From NCBI GenBank assembly GCA_029532415.1, contig JAQOTA010000053.1, forward strand, positions 4,154,001-4,218,000: 64,000 nt of DNA. The letters are read 5' to 3'. The DNA comes from Marasmius tenuissimus. Taxonomy: Eukaryota; Basidiomycota; Agaricomycetes; Agaricales; Marasmiaceae. Of this stretch, positions 1 to 11,190 are shown in pieces. Numbering within the stretch: position 1 is the first letter of the stretch; every line of letters starts with the position of its first letter. Both the position numbers and the translations under genes were made by a program. Under the pieces are notes generated by a model. The model was not told the DNA's origin and made no database searches. It saw only the letters and a program-made list of their open reading frames with translations.

Positions 1-1267
1 AAGTCGACTGCCAGTCGCTCTACACTTTCAATCAGGTGCATAGCTCGATTATAGACGCATATATCGAGTTGTTAAAACGTCTGCTCGCTCTCTAGGTCTT
101 CGGGAACGCTTCAATTGGCCTGGCCTCCATCAATCTCTCCCTGAGAACGTACGTCCTCACCCGCCTTCTCAAGATTGGAAATTCACGTCTTGCCTACAGT
201 ATGGCGGTCTGGTCGCAAGCGTGGTACATTGTCGGTCCACTCGTCCTTATCATCATGGGTCACTGGTCCCTTCTCCTCCACGGTTAGTTGATTCATAACC
301 TCTACGTACTAGTCGCGAATCTCACTTTGTTACGCAAAAGGTGTGCTCCTCAAGGCAGCGTGGATCGAAAATACATGCCAAATTACCTCTACAAGCAACA
401 AGATGCTCGCCGTATCTTTCATCTACACCATGATTTTCGATCTCATAGTGCTTTCCCTAACGGCATGGAAACTTGTACTCAATGCTCCCAGGTCAGTATA
501 AGTTCAGTCTTACACCTTCACGTTCACGCCCCTCATGTCTGTGCTAGCTCTCGAGCCATGGGCCGCTCGCGGCTTGTCGTCTTGATCTTTGGGGACGGGT
601 TGATCTACTTCATTATTGCATTCTTTGCTAATCTACTGGCGACCGTAAGTTGTTTTATACCCTCTTTTGAAGCGAACACTGACCGGCGATCTCGATTTTG
701 TCCTATTCGCTTCCCAGATTTTTATGCTGCTGAACCTGAACCCCGTTATGTCTATCATCGCCAACGTGCCTGCTGCGATCGCTACGACTGTGAGTCTCCA
801 ACAACGTCGTCCTCCTGTGTCTTTCTCACTATAACCTTCCATACAGATTGTCGCCTGCCGTGCTGTCCGTCGACTGGCCAAATTTACCCACTCCGGACCC
901 GAGATGTTCTCGTGAGTGTTCTTCTTATCGTACGCGGGGAATAGCGGTTGAGCAGGCTCCTAGGTCGACCCAAGCTTCTACCCTGGCATTCCGTAACACT
1001 TCGAAGCACAGTGGAATGCAGCGCCCTAAAGTTACCACAACTGGTATGGGACAGGGTGAGGGGGTCCGCGTGCAGGTGAGCTACTGCTTCGATATCGGTT
1101 CGATGAAGTACTGACAGCCGACATAGATGGAAACGTTCGAATCTCCGACCACGCTTAACGTCGAGTACGATGCCATGGGCAAAGTCATCACCAAGAACTC
1201 CCCTTCGGATGACTATGATGCCGAAGCCCAAGAGATTAGAGAAGAATTCAAGCGCCCTCCGTACTAG
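1..1267 (+). CDS. seven-helix integral membrane protein, 5' end outside window
   Basis: This is the 3' part of a multi-exon gene. Joined exons read VFGNASIGLASINLSLRTYV from about 98, then a helix ending in SLLLH, then an exon beginning VLLKAAWIENTCQ, further hydrophobic stretches (LAVSFIYTMIFDLIVLSL; LVVLIFGDGLIYFIIAFF; FMLLNLNPVMSIIANVPAAI) and a charged cytoplasmic-type tail starting ACRAVRRL and ending EEFKRPPY with a TAG stop at 1265-1267. At least five short GT-AG introns fit in phase. The architecture (several helices, an Arg-rich end after the last helix, a polar tail) matches the small seven-helix membrane proteins that are expanded in mushroom-forming fungi and have no assigned function. 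Their GPCR-like topology is suggestive only. The start lies upstream of the window. Confidence 0.7.
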
Positions 1268-3519
1268 ACGTTCGCTTGTTCCAGCGGACTATGTCGGATA
1301 CCTCATAAAAGAAGTCCTATACCAAGAGCAGATACCTTCCACCCGCGATCTTTCCCCCCCTTCAGTACACGTTCGATGTCGTTTTCATCGTCTACACTCT
1401 CATTTCTACGCTTATCAGAGAGATGTATCCCCGCTGTTTGTCGTTTATCCACTCTTTGCCCCCGCGCATGGACATTCCCTGTTTTCACCTTCATTTCACC
1501 ACTCGAGCATTACCTTCATTGCAGTGTTTTCATACCTGGGTTGTACTTCAAGTTCATCGCGTCCCGATCTTGTGTTGTGTTTTCGAGCATCGCGGATTGT
1601 CTGTTCCTGTAGAGCTTCAAAAAAATCAACGATTGTGTAAAGATAGATTATCCTTTGTACTACATAAAAACACTCGCAACAGCGACAATTTACAAGATCG
1701 TGCGCATGGGGTGAAGCCAGTGTAAAGTTAGATCAAGTCTTGCCGATGAGGCCGTCGCCGCCACAATGATTGCAATCAATGCGACTAAAATCTTCTAAGT
1801 TCTCACACCTCCCGCTACTCGCAGTGACCTTCCGTGTTCGGGAAACGTTCCAGCGATTGTCAGGGCCTTTCAATGGGATATGTATACAGGGTTATTTGGC
1901 GTATTCTCAGGTATTTACGATATCGGCCGATAAGTCCCACACGGTGGATCTTTGACCTGAGAACCATGCGACCTGTAGGCTGACCCCCTACACATCATCT
2001 GGCACGGTATGGAATCCGTCGTGATAAATGGACGAAGAGAAAAAACAGTGGGCGCTGGGCGCTGTGGCCGAGACAGCGCTCGGAAGTTGATTGATCCAGT
2101 TAGGTTTTCCTTCTCACTGGGGAATAGGCCCCCAGATGATCAGTTGTGGCGCCTCCGATTGAAGGCACACGTCAAGATTCCGGGAGAAGCCTTGAAAGTT
2201 TTCCGCGCTTGATAGAGGTCTACGTTGGATAGTAGGTTTCAGAACTCAAGATATGTTCAAGTTGGGAAAACGATCAAAACGAAAGCGCTTCTCCCTACTC
2301 TGTGAGTTCGAACGTGTCTGGGAATACCGAGCATGTCGGGGTCCGTGATTTCGAAGGGGAGGGGTTGACATTGGTTCGTCGTATTTGAGGCGCCGGGGGG
2401 AAAGATAGAAAGGCCCCGCGTGGTGAAGAATCCACAGGAATGTCTTCTATTCTATGAGCCCGTAAGTAAGCGTGTGGCTCGAGTGGAGTCTGGTTTCTGA
2501 AGAGCGGCAAGGTTGCTACGCACCGGAGCTGGGAACCTGACGTCCATTGACTTGTCGTATCTCAGAGGGATTGAGAAAAGTGGTAAAGCATGTGTCCGCG
2601 GTGAGCCTAAAGGGACGTCCGATTCAGCGACCCAGTTCCTGAAAGTATCAGATCTGCTCCTCTTGCTCTGATGGGTGGTGGTCCTACCTTACCGAAAGTG
2701 GCAGGGTTCCTGGGGCACAAAGTCCAAGAGGAGCCTGACCAGGCGGCAGCGAAACGAGGCAGTCGCTATGTAGACTGGATTACATGGTCCATGATATCAC
2801 CCTGACGTTGACGACGGACCGAGGCGAATGTGATTTGCGAAACTTATGAAGGCCCCGTTTGGCTCAGGTTGGATCTAGCGTGGTGTGTGGGTGACAGTCC
2901 CGGTGAATTCAATAATGTGAACTCACGGACATAGGCCCGGACATCAGATGCTAGTATTAAACCTTCACAGTGTCACTTCGAACCTCAAAACAACCGCTGT
3001 TTTGTGAATGGGCCTCCGATCCTTTGAAATTGAGGGCGATGAGGGGTCGCACATGTCCGGGGTTCTTCGAGGTACATAAAGGAGCATGGTCAACGTCTGA
3101 CTGCGAGAGTTAATGAGATCAAGCGACGCTGCCGAGGATATACTCTATCTCGCTGCAGGACCCATCAACTTATGAATTGAGAAAAGCGGATTTTAGGGCA
3201 CAGAGCCATCGGTTGAAGAAGACTTGACGTCCAGCCAGAGAGCAATCCATCGTTGCCTCGAGGATTCTAGGACACTCAGAAGGGCGTCACTGGATCGAAG
3301 AAGGGAAGGCGAAGTTTGGCCCTTGGCAACACCGAGTGTCTCCGAAGTGTATTTTAACGATATCTAGAGTTCATGTAGATTGATCATAGATAGAAGGGTC
3401 CGTCCAAGAGAATATACATTACATGAAAGCAAGTAATATGTGCGTAATCCTGAGTCGATTCCTTTCGTGAAATGCCACGTCCGTTAGTATCCGTTGCGTC
3501 CGGAGATGCCTTCCGATAC
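1268..3519. other. gene-poor stretch, no supported gene
   Basis: All reading frames are short and show no recognisable domain, and no chain of exons with sensible splice sites could be built. The first 400 bases are pyrimidine-rich and probably include the 3' UTR of the membrane-protein gene. The rest looks like unconstrained intergenic DNA or decayed coding sequence. Confidence 0.5.
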
Positions 3520-5573
3520 TTATTTTCTTTGCTCTCGTGCGCGCCTTTTGGCCCTGTATTTTGGGCCTATGTGGATGACCACGTACGTGGACGGTGCCAG
3601 CAAAGCACAGACGCCACCCAGCAGTACGAAGGCCCACCCGGGACTCAATGCCCGAGTAAGCAAATCTATGATCGCCACTAGGGCAGCTCCCAGGCTGCCT
3701 CGAACGAGATTGTTCTGTTGAAGATAGACATGAACCTGACAGGTTAATCTGATGAAGGTAGCACTCACACACGCGGCAACGGAAGAGCTCTGATCTGGGA
3801 CCAGGTCTATACACAAAGTGCTTGTCGCGGTTATGACGACTACAGCGCCAGATCCAACTAAGTTCGCCAAGGTCAGTCGCTGGTGACAGATCCTCAAAAT
3901 CGCGTGTACTTACTGAAAAAATGAAGAACTAAAGGGACGGCTATGTGTGTACCCTTCTCAACGGACCACCCATAACCAAGAACGCAACCTATGAAGAGAG
4001 CTACAAAGTATGGCACAGTCCGCAGTCGTACCTGATGGGAAATTCGTCAAATAGGTATGAGAATAACTCGCAATCGCAATGACCTTCTCGACAGGAAAAC
4101 TTGGGTCATTCCTACTCTTTTCCTTGGCCTGTGTGAGATCGAGTTCTGGATATAAGCGTCTCATAGCGCGTCGAAACTCAAGGTCGAGCCAACGCCCGCA
4201 AAAAAGGGTCCCAACGAACATTCCGCCTCCTATAGACATGAAGCACAGCCCTACCTCCGTCTCGTTGAGAAAGGGGTATGCTTCAACAAACAGGGTAGAA
4301 ATTGTAGCGGTGACTGCGTAGTAAACGGCGGAGACGTATCCATTGAAGAATAGCAAGGTAAAGATATCGGGCTGCCTCAGTATTCCGAAAGGGTTTCGGA
4401 AACGTTTCTTTTGAGGCAGACTCTGGTCGGCAGAGTGTTGCCGGGAGTGTTTTCGGCCCACGATGGGGATTACTGGCCGCAGGTAACGAGGGGGTGGAAT
4501 GCTTCCGTCACCTACTATGGCTCGTAAAGTCTCCGGAAGAATTCTTTGGAGAGGAGTCAGGTAGGCATGTAATGGAGCTCAGTGTGACGTACAGGATAAT
4601 AATGATAAAGGCGACCCCAGCGGAGATGCATAAAAACCAGAAAATCGACCTATGTCATGTATCAGGGATTGGCGATGACTGGCGAGTGAGTGCATACCTC
4701 CACCCCAGACTTCCTGCGAGTGCGCCCCCTATTATCGGTCCAATCGCGGGACCTATCAACGGACCACTTTGGAATACGCCGTAGTATCCTCCTCGTTCCG
4801 AGGGTTCCGCGATATCACCAATGACGCCTGAGCCTTGAAAACAATATTTCAACGAACGAGGCGACCCATAAGAGGAGTTTATGATTCACTTACCCAGTGC
4901 GATAGTACTAGCTGATCCTGCGGACTGGAAGCAACGAAGGAGCAGGAGGAGCCAGTAGGCATCTACTGGGACAAGAGCCAAGCCCACGCAAGACAATGAG
5001 AGGATCAATAAACAAGACGCGTATATCAATCGTCGTCCAACATTGTCGGCAAGCGTCCCAAATACCATCGGTGCTGTTAAAAGCGTTAGAGATTTGGCTG
5101 ATCTATGGGCAGTAAATACTAACATATTGCTTGGAAGACCATATACATGGTTACCTGTTGACGGATGGACGTCACCTCGATAGAGGGAAAGTACAACAAC
5201 GAAGAAGCAAACCGTGAGATTTATGAGCTCTACAGATTTGTTGAACACTCTTGACAACGTTGGTATTGCAGGGAAATAAACGTTCGCTGTCAAAGGACTA
5301 GAGAACATTGCCAATGAAACCATGTTCAGCTTCCCTCATTCACTTTTAAGATACAACTTGCCTGAAAAGACCCGAGGCAGCTATAATGAAAACCAGAACC
5401 CATTTTTCGCGCTTCGTGTATATGCTATATGGACGGTCCACTGCCTGTATCGGACCTGGAGCCGATTCTCTTGAGCTTGCGTTTTGCTCTCCATCTGACT
5501 GAGGCGAATTTGGGGGTGATGGATCGTTCGGTTTCGTTTCTTGCATTCGTTTCGTGAAAAGATTAGGAAGCAA
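3520..5573 (-). CDS. MFS transporter, DHA1 (drug:H+ antiporter-1) type
   Basis: Predicted 12-helix plasma-membrane exporter. The N-terminal tail is cytosolic, Pro/Ser-rich and polar (MLPNLFTKRMQETKPND...). After it come helix 1 (WVLVFIIAASGLF), the SSPLTANVYFPAIP loop, the GTLADNVGRR cytoplasmic motif A between helices 2 and 3, and SERGGYYGVFQSGPLIGPAI, which is the motif C/antiporter region typical of fungal DHA1 proteins. The central loop is charged (GRKHSRQHSADQSLPQKKR), and the C-terminal half ends with helices plus a basic tail PKYRAKRRAREQRK. About five short introns are needed; for example one near 3720-3775 joins ...SSVAAC to NNLVRGSLG. Family members export small organic compounds or drugs. 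The substrate here cannot be read from sequence. A second in-frame Met nine codons in is an alternative start. Confidence 0.85.
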
Positions 5574-5617
5574 ACACGGAGAGAAGAATTATTCGGCGAC
5601 GAGGCAACCTCAAAGCT

Positions 5618-5625
5618 TTAAATAC
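5618..5625 (-). promoter_or_regulatory. TATA-like box of the MFS gene
   Basis: Read on the minus strand this is TATTTAAA, about 45 bp upstream of the ATG at 5573. The position is short but compatible with a compact fungal promoter. This is inferred from motif and distance only. Confidence 0.35.
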
Positions 5626-5790
5626 CCACCCGAGGGTAGGAGTCAAGTGTGGTTCGGTTAAAAATAGCTCTGTACAAAAAAAATCGGAAATTTGTCCGCT
5701 TGATACTTATGTCAAGTTTCTGACAAAAGCACGCGATCACGAGCCGTTTTGTCCGATAGACGTCACATGACGGTCGCGTACAGACGTAAT

Positions 5791-5805
5791 GCGTTACTGT
5801 AACGC
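5791..5805. promoter_or_regulatory. 15-bp palindrome GCGTTAC-T-GTAACGC in the divergent MFS/EXO1 promoter
   Basis: Perfect 7-bp inverted repeat with a one-base centre, 113 bp before the EXO1 start and 218 bp before the MFS start. A GACGTCA (CRE-like) hexamer core lies about 35 bp to the left. The symmetric form is what a dimeric DNA-binding protein would recognise. No factor can be named. Confidence 0.4.
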
Positions 5806-5917
5806 CCGAGTGACAAGTCGTTCTTGTCCTTCAAAATATTCCCCTGGGTTCTCTAGCCACCTTTCTTTCTCCTTATGATCCCTCGCCACTCGTCCTTTGA
5901 AGCTAGAAGAAGCTAAT

Positions 5918-8603
5918 ATGGGGATATCAGGTCTACTATCGGCCTTGAAAACTATCTCAGTCACCAAACATCTCTCAGAATTTTCGGGACAAACGATTGC
6001 AGTTGACGCGTACGTCTGGCTGCATAAAGCTGTCTACTCTTGCGCCACGGAGCTCGCCACAGGGCAGGCAACTAGCAAGTGAGTCCTCAACACGCTTTAA
6101 ATCTCCCTGAGGCTCACATGGGCTTTCCTCAAGATATGTAAGCTACGCTATGGATCGCGTTAGGATCCTACGACACCATGGCATTGAGCCATTCGTCGTT
6201 TTCGATGGTGGCCCTCTTCAGGCTAAGAAGGGAACAGAGACTGAGCGAAGACAGAGGCGGGAAGATCACGTAGCACGAGGGAACATGTTTGCTGCCCAGG
6301 GAAGGCATCACGAGGCTCGAGAATGCTACACAAAGGCAGTAGACGTTACGCCACAGATGGCATTTCAGCTTATCAAGGTGCGCATCGTATGTTTCCTCTC
6401 TATTTCGACTACTCAACGTGGTGCTAGGCTCTCCGCGCTGAAGGTGTCAAATACATTGTTGCTCCATACGAAGCTGACGCTCAGCTTGCCTTTTTGGAGA
6501 AGCAACGCATTGTATCCGCCATCCTCACCGAAGACTCCGATCTCCTCGTTTTTGGCTGCAAGAATGTTCTTTTCAAACTCGATACTACCGCCCGTACTGT
6601 GGTCTCAATATCCAAAGCAGACTTCGCCTCTGTTACCCCATCCGCTGATTCCAGTGCCATATCTCTCGTAGGCTGGTCCGAAAGGCAATTCAGAGAGATG
6701 GCCATCCTCAGCGGCTGCGACTACCTCCCGAGTGTACCTGGCATCGGACTGAAGACTGCTTGTACCCTCCTCCGGAAATGGAAGACGCCCGAGCAGGTTA
6801 TTCGATCCCTAATGTTCGAAGGAAAGAAGACGGTTCCGAAAGGATATGTTTGGCAATTTCGGATGGCAGAGAAATGTTTTCTATATCAGCGGGTTTACGA
6901 TCCACGGTTGGAAAGACTGGTGCATTTACATGATGTACCCGAAGGAGAGGAATGGGACGAAGTCGTGGACAATTACGTTGGAAGGTGAGCGACACACATC
7001 AGTACCCTTGGCTTTCTTTAACTTTAAGATCAGGGATCTCGAACCTTCGTTGGCGAAAGCTGTTGCATTAGGCGATAAAGACCCCGTCTCATACGAGGAT
7101 ATGGAGGATATTAATCCGGATTTTGTGCCTCGCACCCGAGTTCTTCACGACATCACTATGGCCGATAAATCCGCGAACCGTTCAGCGAAGAACAAAGGAA
7201 AAATGAAAGAGACATCAGAAGGCATCCTCAGTTTTTTCGGTAAGTCGCTGCCATGATCTGCAATTCCATCCTAAATCCGGATGTTTATGATTGAGGGTCT
7301 GACTTACCGTGTGCCCCCAGGACCTAATCCCAAAATTCCTCAGATACCGAAATCACCTTCAACCAAATCGAAGGGTGTGAACGGGGGAAAGTCGAAGATG
7401 GTGGTCGGGAGACAGAGCGGTAAACGTACGCTGGCCGACATACATGATCAAGACGTGCAGGCGAGGAAGAAGAAGAAGACAACGCCAACCAAAACCACGT
7501 ACGCACGGTCGAGGTTCTTCGTTCCCTCGGGCGATCGTATTCTGGTAAAGGACACTTTGACGCACGCGCCTGGCCCATCCCGTCTTTCACAGAAAGAGAA
7601 CGAGTATATCGCCAGTGATGAGGAGTCGATTGGAGCCGAAGACATGGACTCCTTGGTTGCGCAGTACCCCGTGAGCCCAGACGAGGTCCGAGATCTAGAA
7701 GAGGACGTTGAGGTGGAGCAGGAGGATGGATACATATCACCAACGCCATCACGATCACAGGATACACCAGAATTATCGTCACCGCCGAGACCTACAACTG
7801 CATTGCAGCTCGGTCGAGGCAGCCCAGATCCCTTTGATTTCGGTGCCGAGCCCGTTTCTAGCCCCCCTTCCGGCGGTCGATCTTCTGGACATGCTCGTAC
7901 ACAACCCGCAACACAGTCCAATGGCGGCCTCATAGGAAGAATTCTGATAGAGGCGTCACCCGAACCTGAACCTCAAGCTTCAGGGATGGAGGTGGAACAA
8001 CTGGATCTTAGAAGCTCGTTTGATGGCGAGTTTACTGAGACCGAGTTTTCAGAGGACGAATGCACCCCTACCCCTCTTTCTTATTCACCTCCTACACCAG
8101 ATTTGGATCGAGATCTTGTTCCCGCGGCCCTGGTAGGCGAGGCAATGGGCGACCCGGAGGAGCAAGAAGAGCGGGCTATGGCGTCAAAGAGCGCAGCTGT
8201 AGCTGCAGGATGGAGGAACATGTGGTCTCTGAACTCCTCTCGAACCACACAACCCCTTCGACAACACTTCGTGGCTTCCCTGCGAAGGTCAGGGACGAAC
8301 GTGACGCCTAGCGGAAGACATCGAGTTGCCGAACAGCCGTCCGTCTCAGCAGTACCTCCTTCCAGTAGCTGTGAAAGGATACCGCACACCATTGTGAAGC
8401 CATTGTCGTCCGGATCCCCGGCAGCGTTGCAAAGTCGAAGAAGTTTGGTTTTTGTCGAGACTAAGACAAAAACGGGGCTTATTTCCGAGAGTTCTGTCGA
8501 GTCACTGCCATCGATGAGAACTTCGGGAACGAACCCTCAAGATCCAGAAGTTGATGGGCTTGCCCGGGCGCGTCTAGAGAAGTTTAGACTGCCGAGCCGA
8601 TAG
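5918..8603 (+). CDS. EXO1: exonuclease 1-like XPG/Rad2-family 5' nuclease
   Basis: Nuclear 5'-3' exonuclease/flap nuclease of mismatch repair and double-strand-break end resection. The start is set by the family's universal N-terminus MGISGLLSALK; a Met seven codons upstream in the same frame is not part of it. The N (XPG-N) domain carries VDAYVWLHKAVYSC and FVVFDGGPLQAKK. The I domain carries YEADAQLAFLEK, LTEDSDLLVFGCKN and GCDYLPSVPGIGLKTA, supplying the acidic metal ligands and the helix-two-turn-helix. Introns fit at 6079-6133 and near 6377-6440, plus ones near 6987-7030 and 7242-7320. The C-terminal ~440 residues are disordered and acidic/Ser-Pro-rich with several basic patches, as in EXO1, where this tail binds MMR proteins and is phosphorylated. 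The opening residues and long tail favour EXO1 over FEN1 (shorter) or RAD2 (long spacer between N and I domains). Confidence 0.92.
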
Positions 8604-9688
8604 TTCCCTTCCTCATGTCACCTGAATACCTCGAACTGACACTGACGGGGCCCCTATCTTCGCCTGGTCGCCATCTATCGAAATTCTACTGTATCTCACG
8701 GGCTCTCTCAGGCTTGCTATTACTTTTTTCGTTGTTGTCAATTTGCTCTGTAATGTATCGCACGGATCGCACTCTTACTCGGAGTACATACTCATTCATA
8801 CTAATTGTTCCCCAACCACATCCCGTAGCGGCGTTTCGGCCTTTTATAGAGAGCGGAGATTTCAGAAACAAGAGGTTCATGCTTCATGTTATATAAGCGA
8901 ACAGTTTATGTTTACTCTCACACACCTGCACGTTCCTCTGTCACTGCGCTCCCCTCGGTTTTCATATCATCAAGGTTAGCGCAAGTAGAAAATGTCAGTT
9001 GAAAGAGAAAAAGACTATTTGGACGTGGAATAGGTATGATGCTATGAGGGACTTCATCCATTGGTCATTCTAGTCATGTTCGTTGACTGGAAAGCTTCTA
9101 GGTTAAAACTAAGTCAGCGATCGGTCCTCTTAAGGTACCTCTACTGCGTAACCTTTCATGCCACGAGGTTTGCTCCGAGGTTCTGGTGGTAGGCTAATGA
9201 TGTTATTCAATTTTAGAGGGTGAGAACAGAAATGTGGCAAACACGCCTGCCCGCTTTTTCGTTTACTGTCATTATGTGTCCCTTTCCTTTCTTTCCCTTC
9301 TTCACACTGTGAAAAACTCGAGTAACTGACAGCGGGACTAGAAAACACCCTCTTCGTTCGGGATTAATTGACATCTGCCGGTCTTGTCTTCTTTCAGTCA
9401 TCTCTTCATTGCACTCATTACTATCACCCAGGCTTCCTTCGCCTCATTCTCTATGACCGCGACGCGATCTTGAGAAGAAAACGGTTTGCTGCGCTATCAC
9501 TGTCAAGAAAAGTAGAAAAGGCAGGCTCTGAAGGCGAATTGGTACAAGTTCCTCCAACCGTTTCTTTGGGGGACTCACCAGTCGTTTTCCATCCGAGGTA
9601 CGCTGAACTGCTTTATAGTTCCAAAGCGAAAGCTGAATCAATCTCCCCAAGCTTCCTGTTTCTCAACCCTCTACCTCGACGTTCAGCT
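8604..9688. other. intergenic: EXO1 3' flank and C2H2 gene 5' flank
   Basis: No gene recognised. The frame of the downstream C2H2 gene stays open back to an ATG at 9368, so part of this stretch (9368-9688) could be coding. It has low similarity in character to the Ser/Pro-rich body that follows and is treated here as 5' leader. Confidence 0.4.
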
Positions 9689-11190
9689 ATGAATCCAAGT
9701 CTCCAGGGTTGGGAAAGCTCTCAAGACGACGTTTTGCGTGGGTATCCTTCTTCTGTCAATCCGGATAGCGAAGGCAAGCCCCGGCCGTTCTCTCGTCACC
9801 CTGTCCAAATGCCACTATCGTACGATTATTCGCCCGTGCCCATGCAACTGTGCAACGATGAACTTCCTTACCCACCAACAAGTTTCCATCCTTCTTCGAT
9901 CGGATATCCAGAATCTTCGCAACGCACTGCTTTCCGGATGGACTCACAGCCACCCTTTGATGCCCAAGAGGAGTCGTTCTCTGGGGTCACTGAGGTCCAG
10001 CATGGCTCAACTGTTACTGATATGTATAATTCCTTAGAACGCGATTACACTCCGTGTTTCAGCTCCCCTGAGTCTATGGTGGACGCCACTGTCTCCATGT
10101 GGACACCTCCGTCCACTAACCGGCCATATCATGCTCAGCTCCAGCGAGCACCCCGTCACGGGGGGTCAATTCAACACGATCGCGCTTCACCACCAGCACC
10201 CGCTCCGGCCAGTGCGCAGTGGCCGCATCAGCATTCGGATTCACGTTACGCGCTGTCCCAACAAGCCGATGCAAGCGCCCAAGAGGCTTCCATTCCCATG
10301 AGGGAAGATTCAACATGGTTCCCAGCTGTCCACCATTCTTCGAGTACTGTCGCCGATGCCATAACCTTGGCCTACTCCCGTGGACACTCTTCCCGTAATC
10401 TTCCCGCCACTACTTTAGAGCACGCGCTCGACGAGGGCGACGCAAATTCTGACGTCGACTCTCTGTCGCACGATCTCGAACTCACCCCGGATACGGAGGT
10501 GGCGTCAGTCGGCCAGACGGTCGGGATAGAGAAAAGAAAGAAGAAATCAAAGATGCATCAGTGCGAAGTCTGTCACAAGTTCTTCCCTCGGTCAGTCCAA
10601 GTTATCTTGAGCTTGATTCGCATGCAAGGTCTCATATTTGTTTACTACAGACCCAGCGGCCTCAAAACTCATATGAACACTCATAACAACCTAAAACGTT
10701 CGTTCTTCGACATACTTCTCACTAGTAAATCTAACTCCTCATACTACTTCCAGCATTCGCATGCGAGTACCCGGGTTGCAATCGTTCATTCACAGTTCGC
10801 TCCAACGCGAGACGCCACCTTCGCACTCATGGTGTCATTCCGGAGACATCTACTTCGAGCGGGCCCGACTACGTAGTCAACTTTGACGAGCCTGTGGTCC
10901 CGGAATTCCAAAACCAGCAAATCACCAACGTGCCGCAGAAAATTAAGTGGATGACACCCATCGGCAATCCCTTCCCGAGGCCAATCCCCGAGAACGAGGA
11001 ATCAGAGTCTGACTTTGATGAGCTGGAAGATGACCTGGCTCTCCAGCGCGGTTTCTCGCAGCTTACGACTCGGACTTCTCCGGGTACCCCTGGCAGTGAG
11101 ATGAGGGGATCCTCCGAGGGGAGCAACTCGCATTTCAGAATTGGCGCTTACCCACCTAATCCGCCTCAGGTCAACCATTCTCCTCCTTGA
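9689..11190 (+). CDS. C2H2 zinc-finger transcription factor with two C-terminal-half fingers
   Basis: Nuclear DNA-binding regulator. A long Ser/Pro/Gln/His-rich, probably disordered N-terminal region of about 280 residues precedes a basic patch (EKRKKKSK) and two adjacent C2H2 fingers. Finger 1 reads CEVCHKFFPR then, after an intron at about 10588-10652, PSGLKTHMNTH. Finger 2 starts PFACEYPGCNRSF and ends RRHLRTH after a second intron (about 10699-10763). The second finger is lost if the intron is read through, because the frame changes. The C-terminal ~110 residues contain an acidic stretch ENEESESDFDELEDDL. The arrangement resembles fungal developmental/conidiation C2H2 regulators of the FlbC-like class, but orthology and targets cannot be settled by eye. 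The start could be 9368 instead of 9689. Confidence 0.8.

Noticed and set aside
3419..3814. 131-codon minus-strand open frame overlapping the end of the MFS gene
   Set aside because: Arg/Cys-rich shadow of the last MFS exons, which read as proper membrane helices in the other frame.
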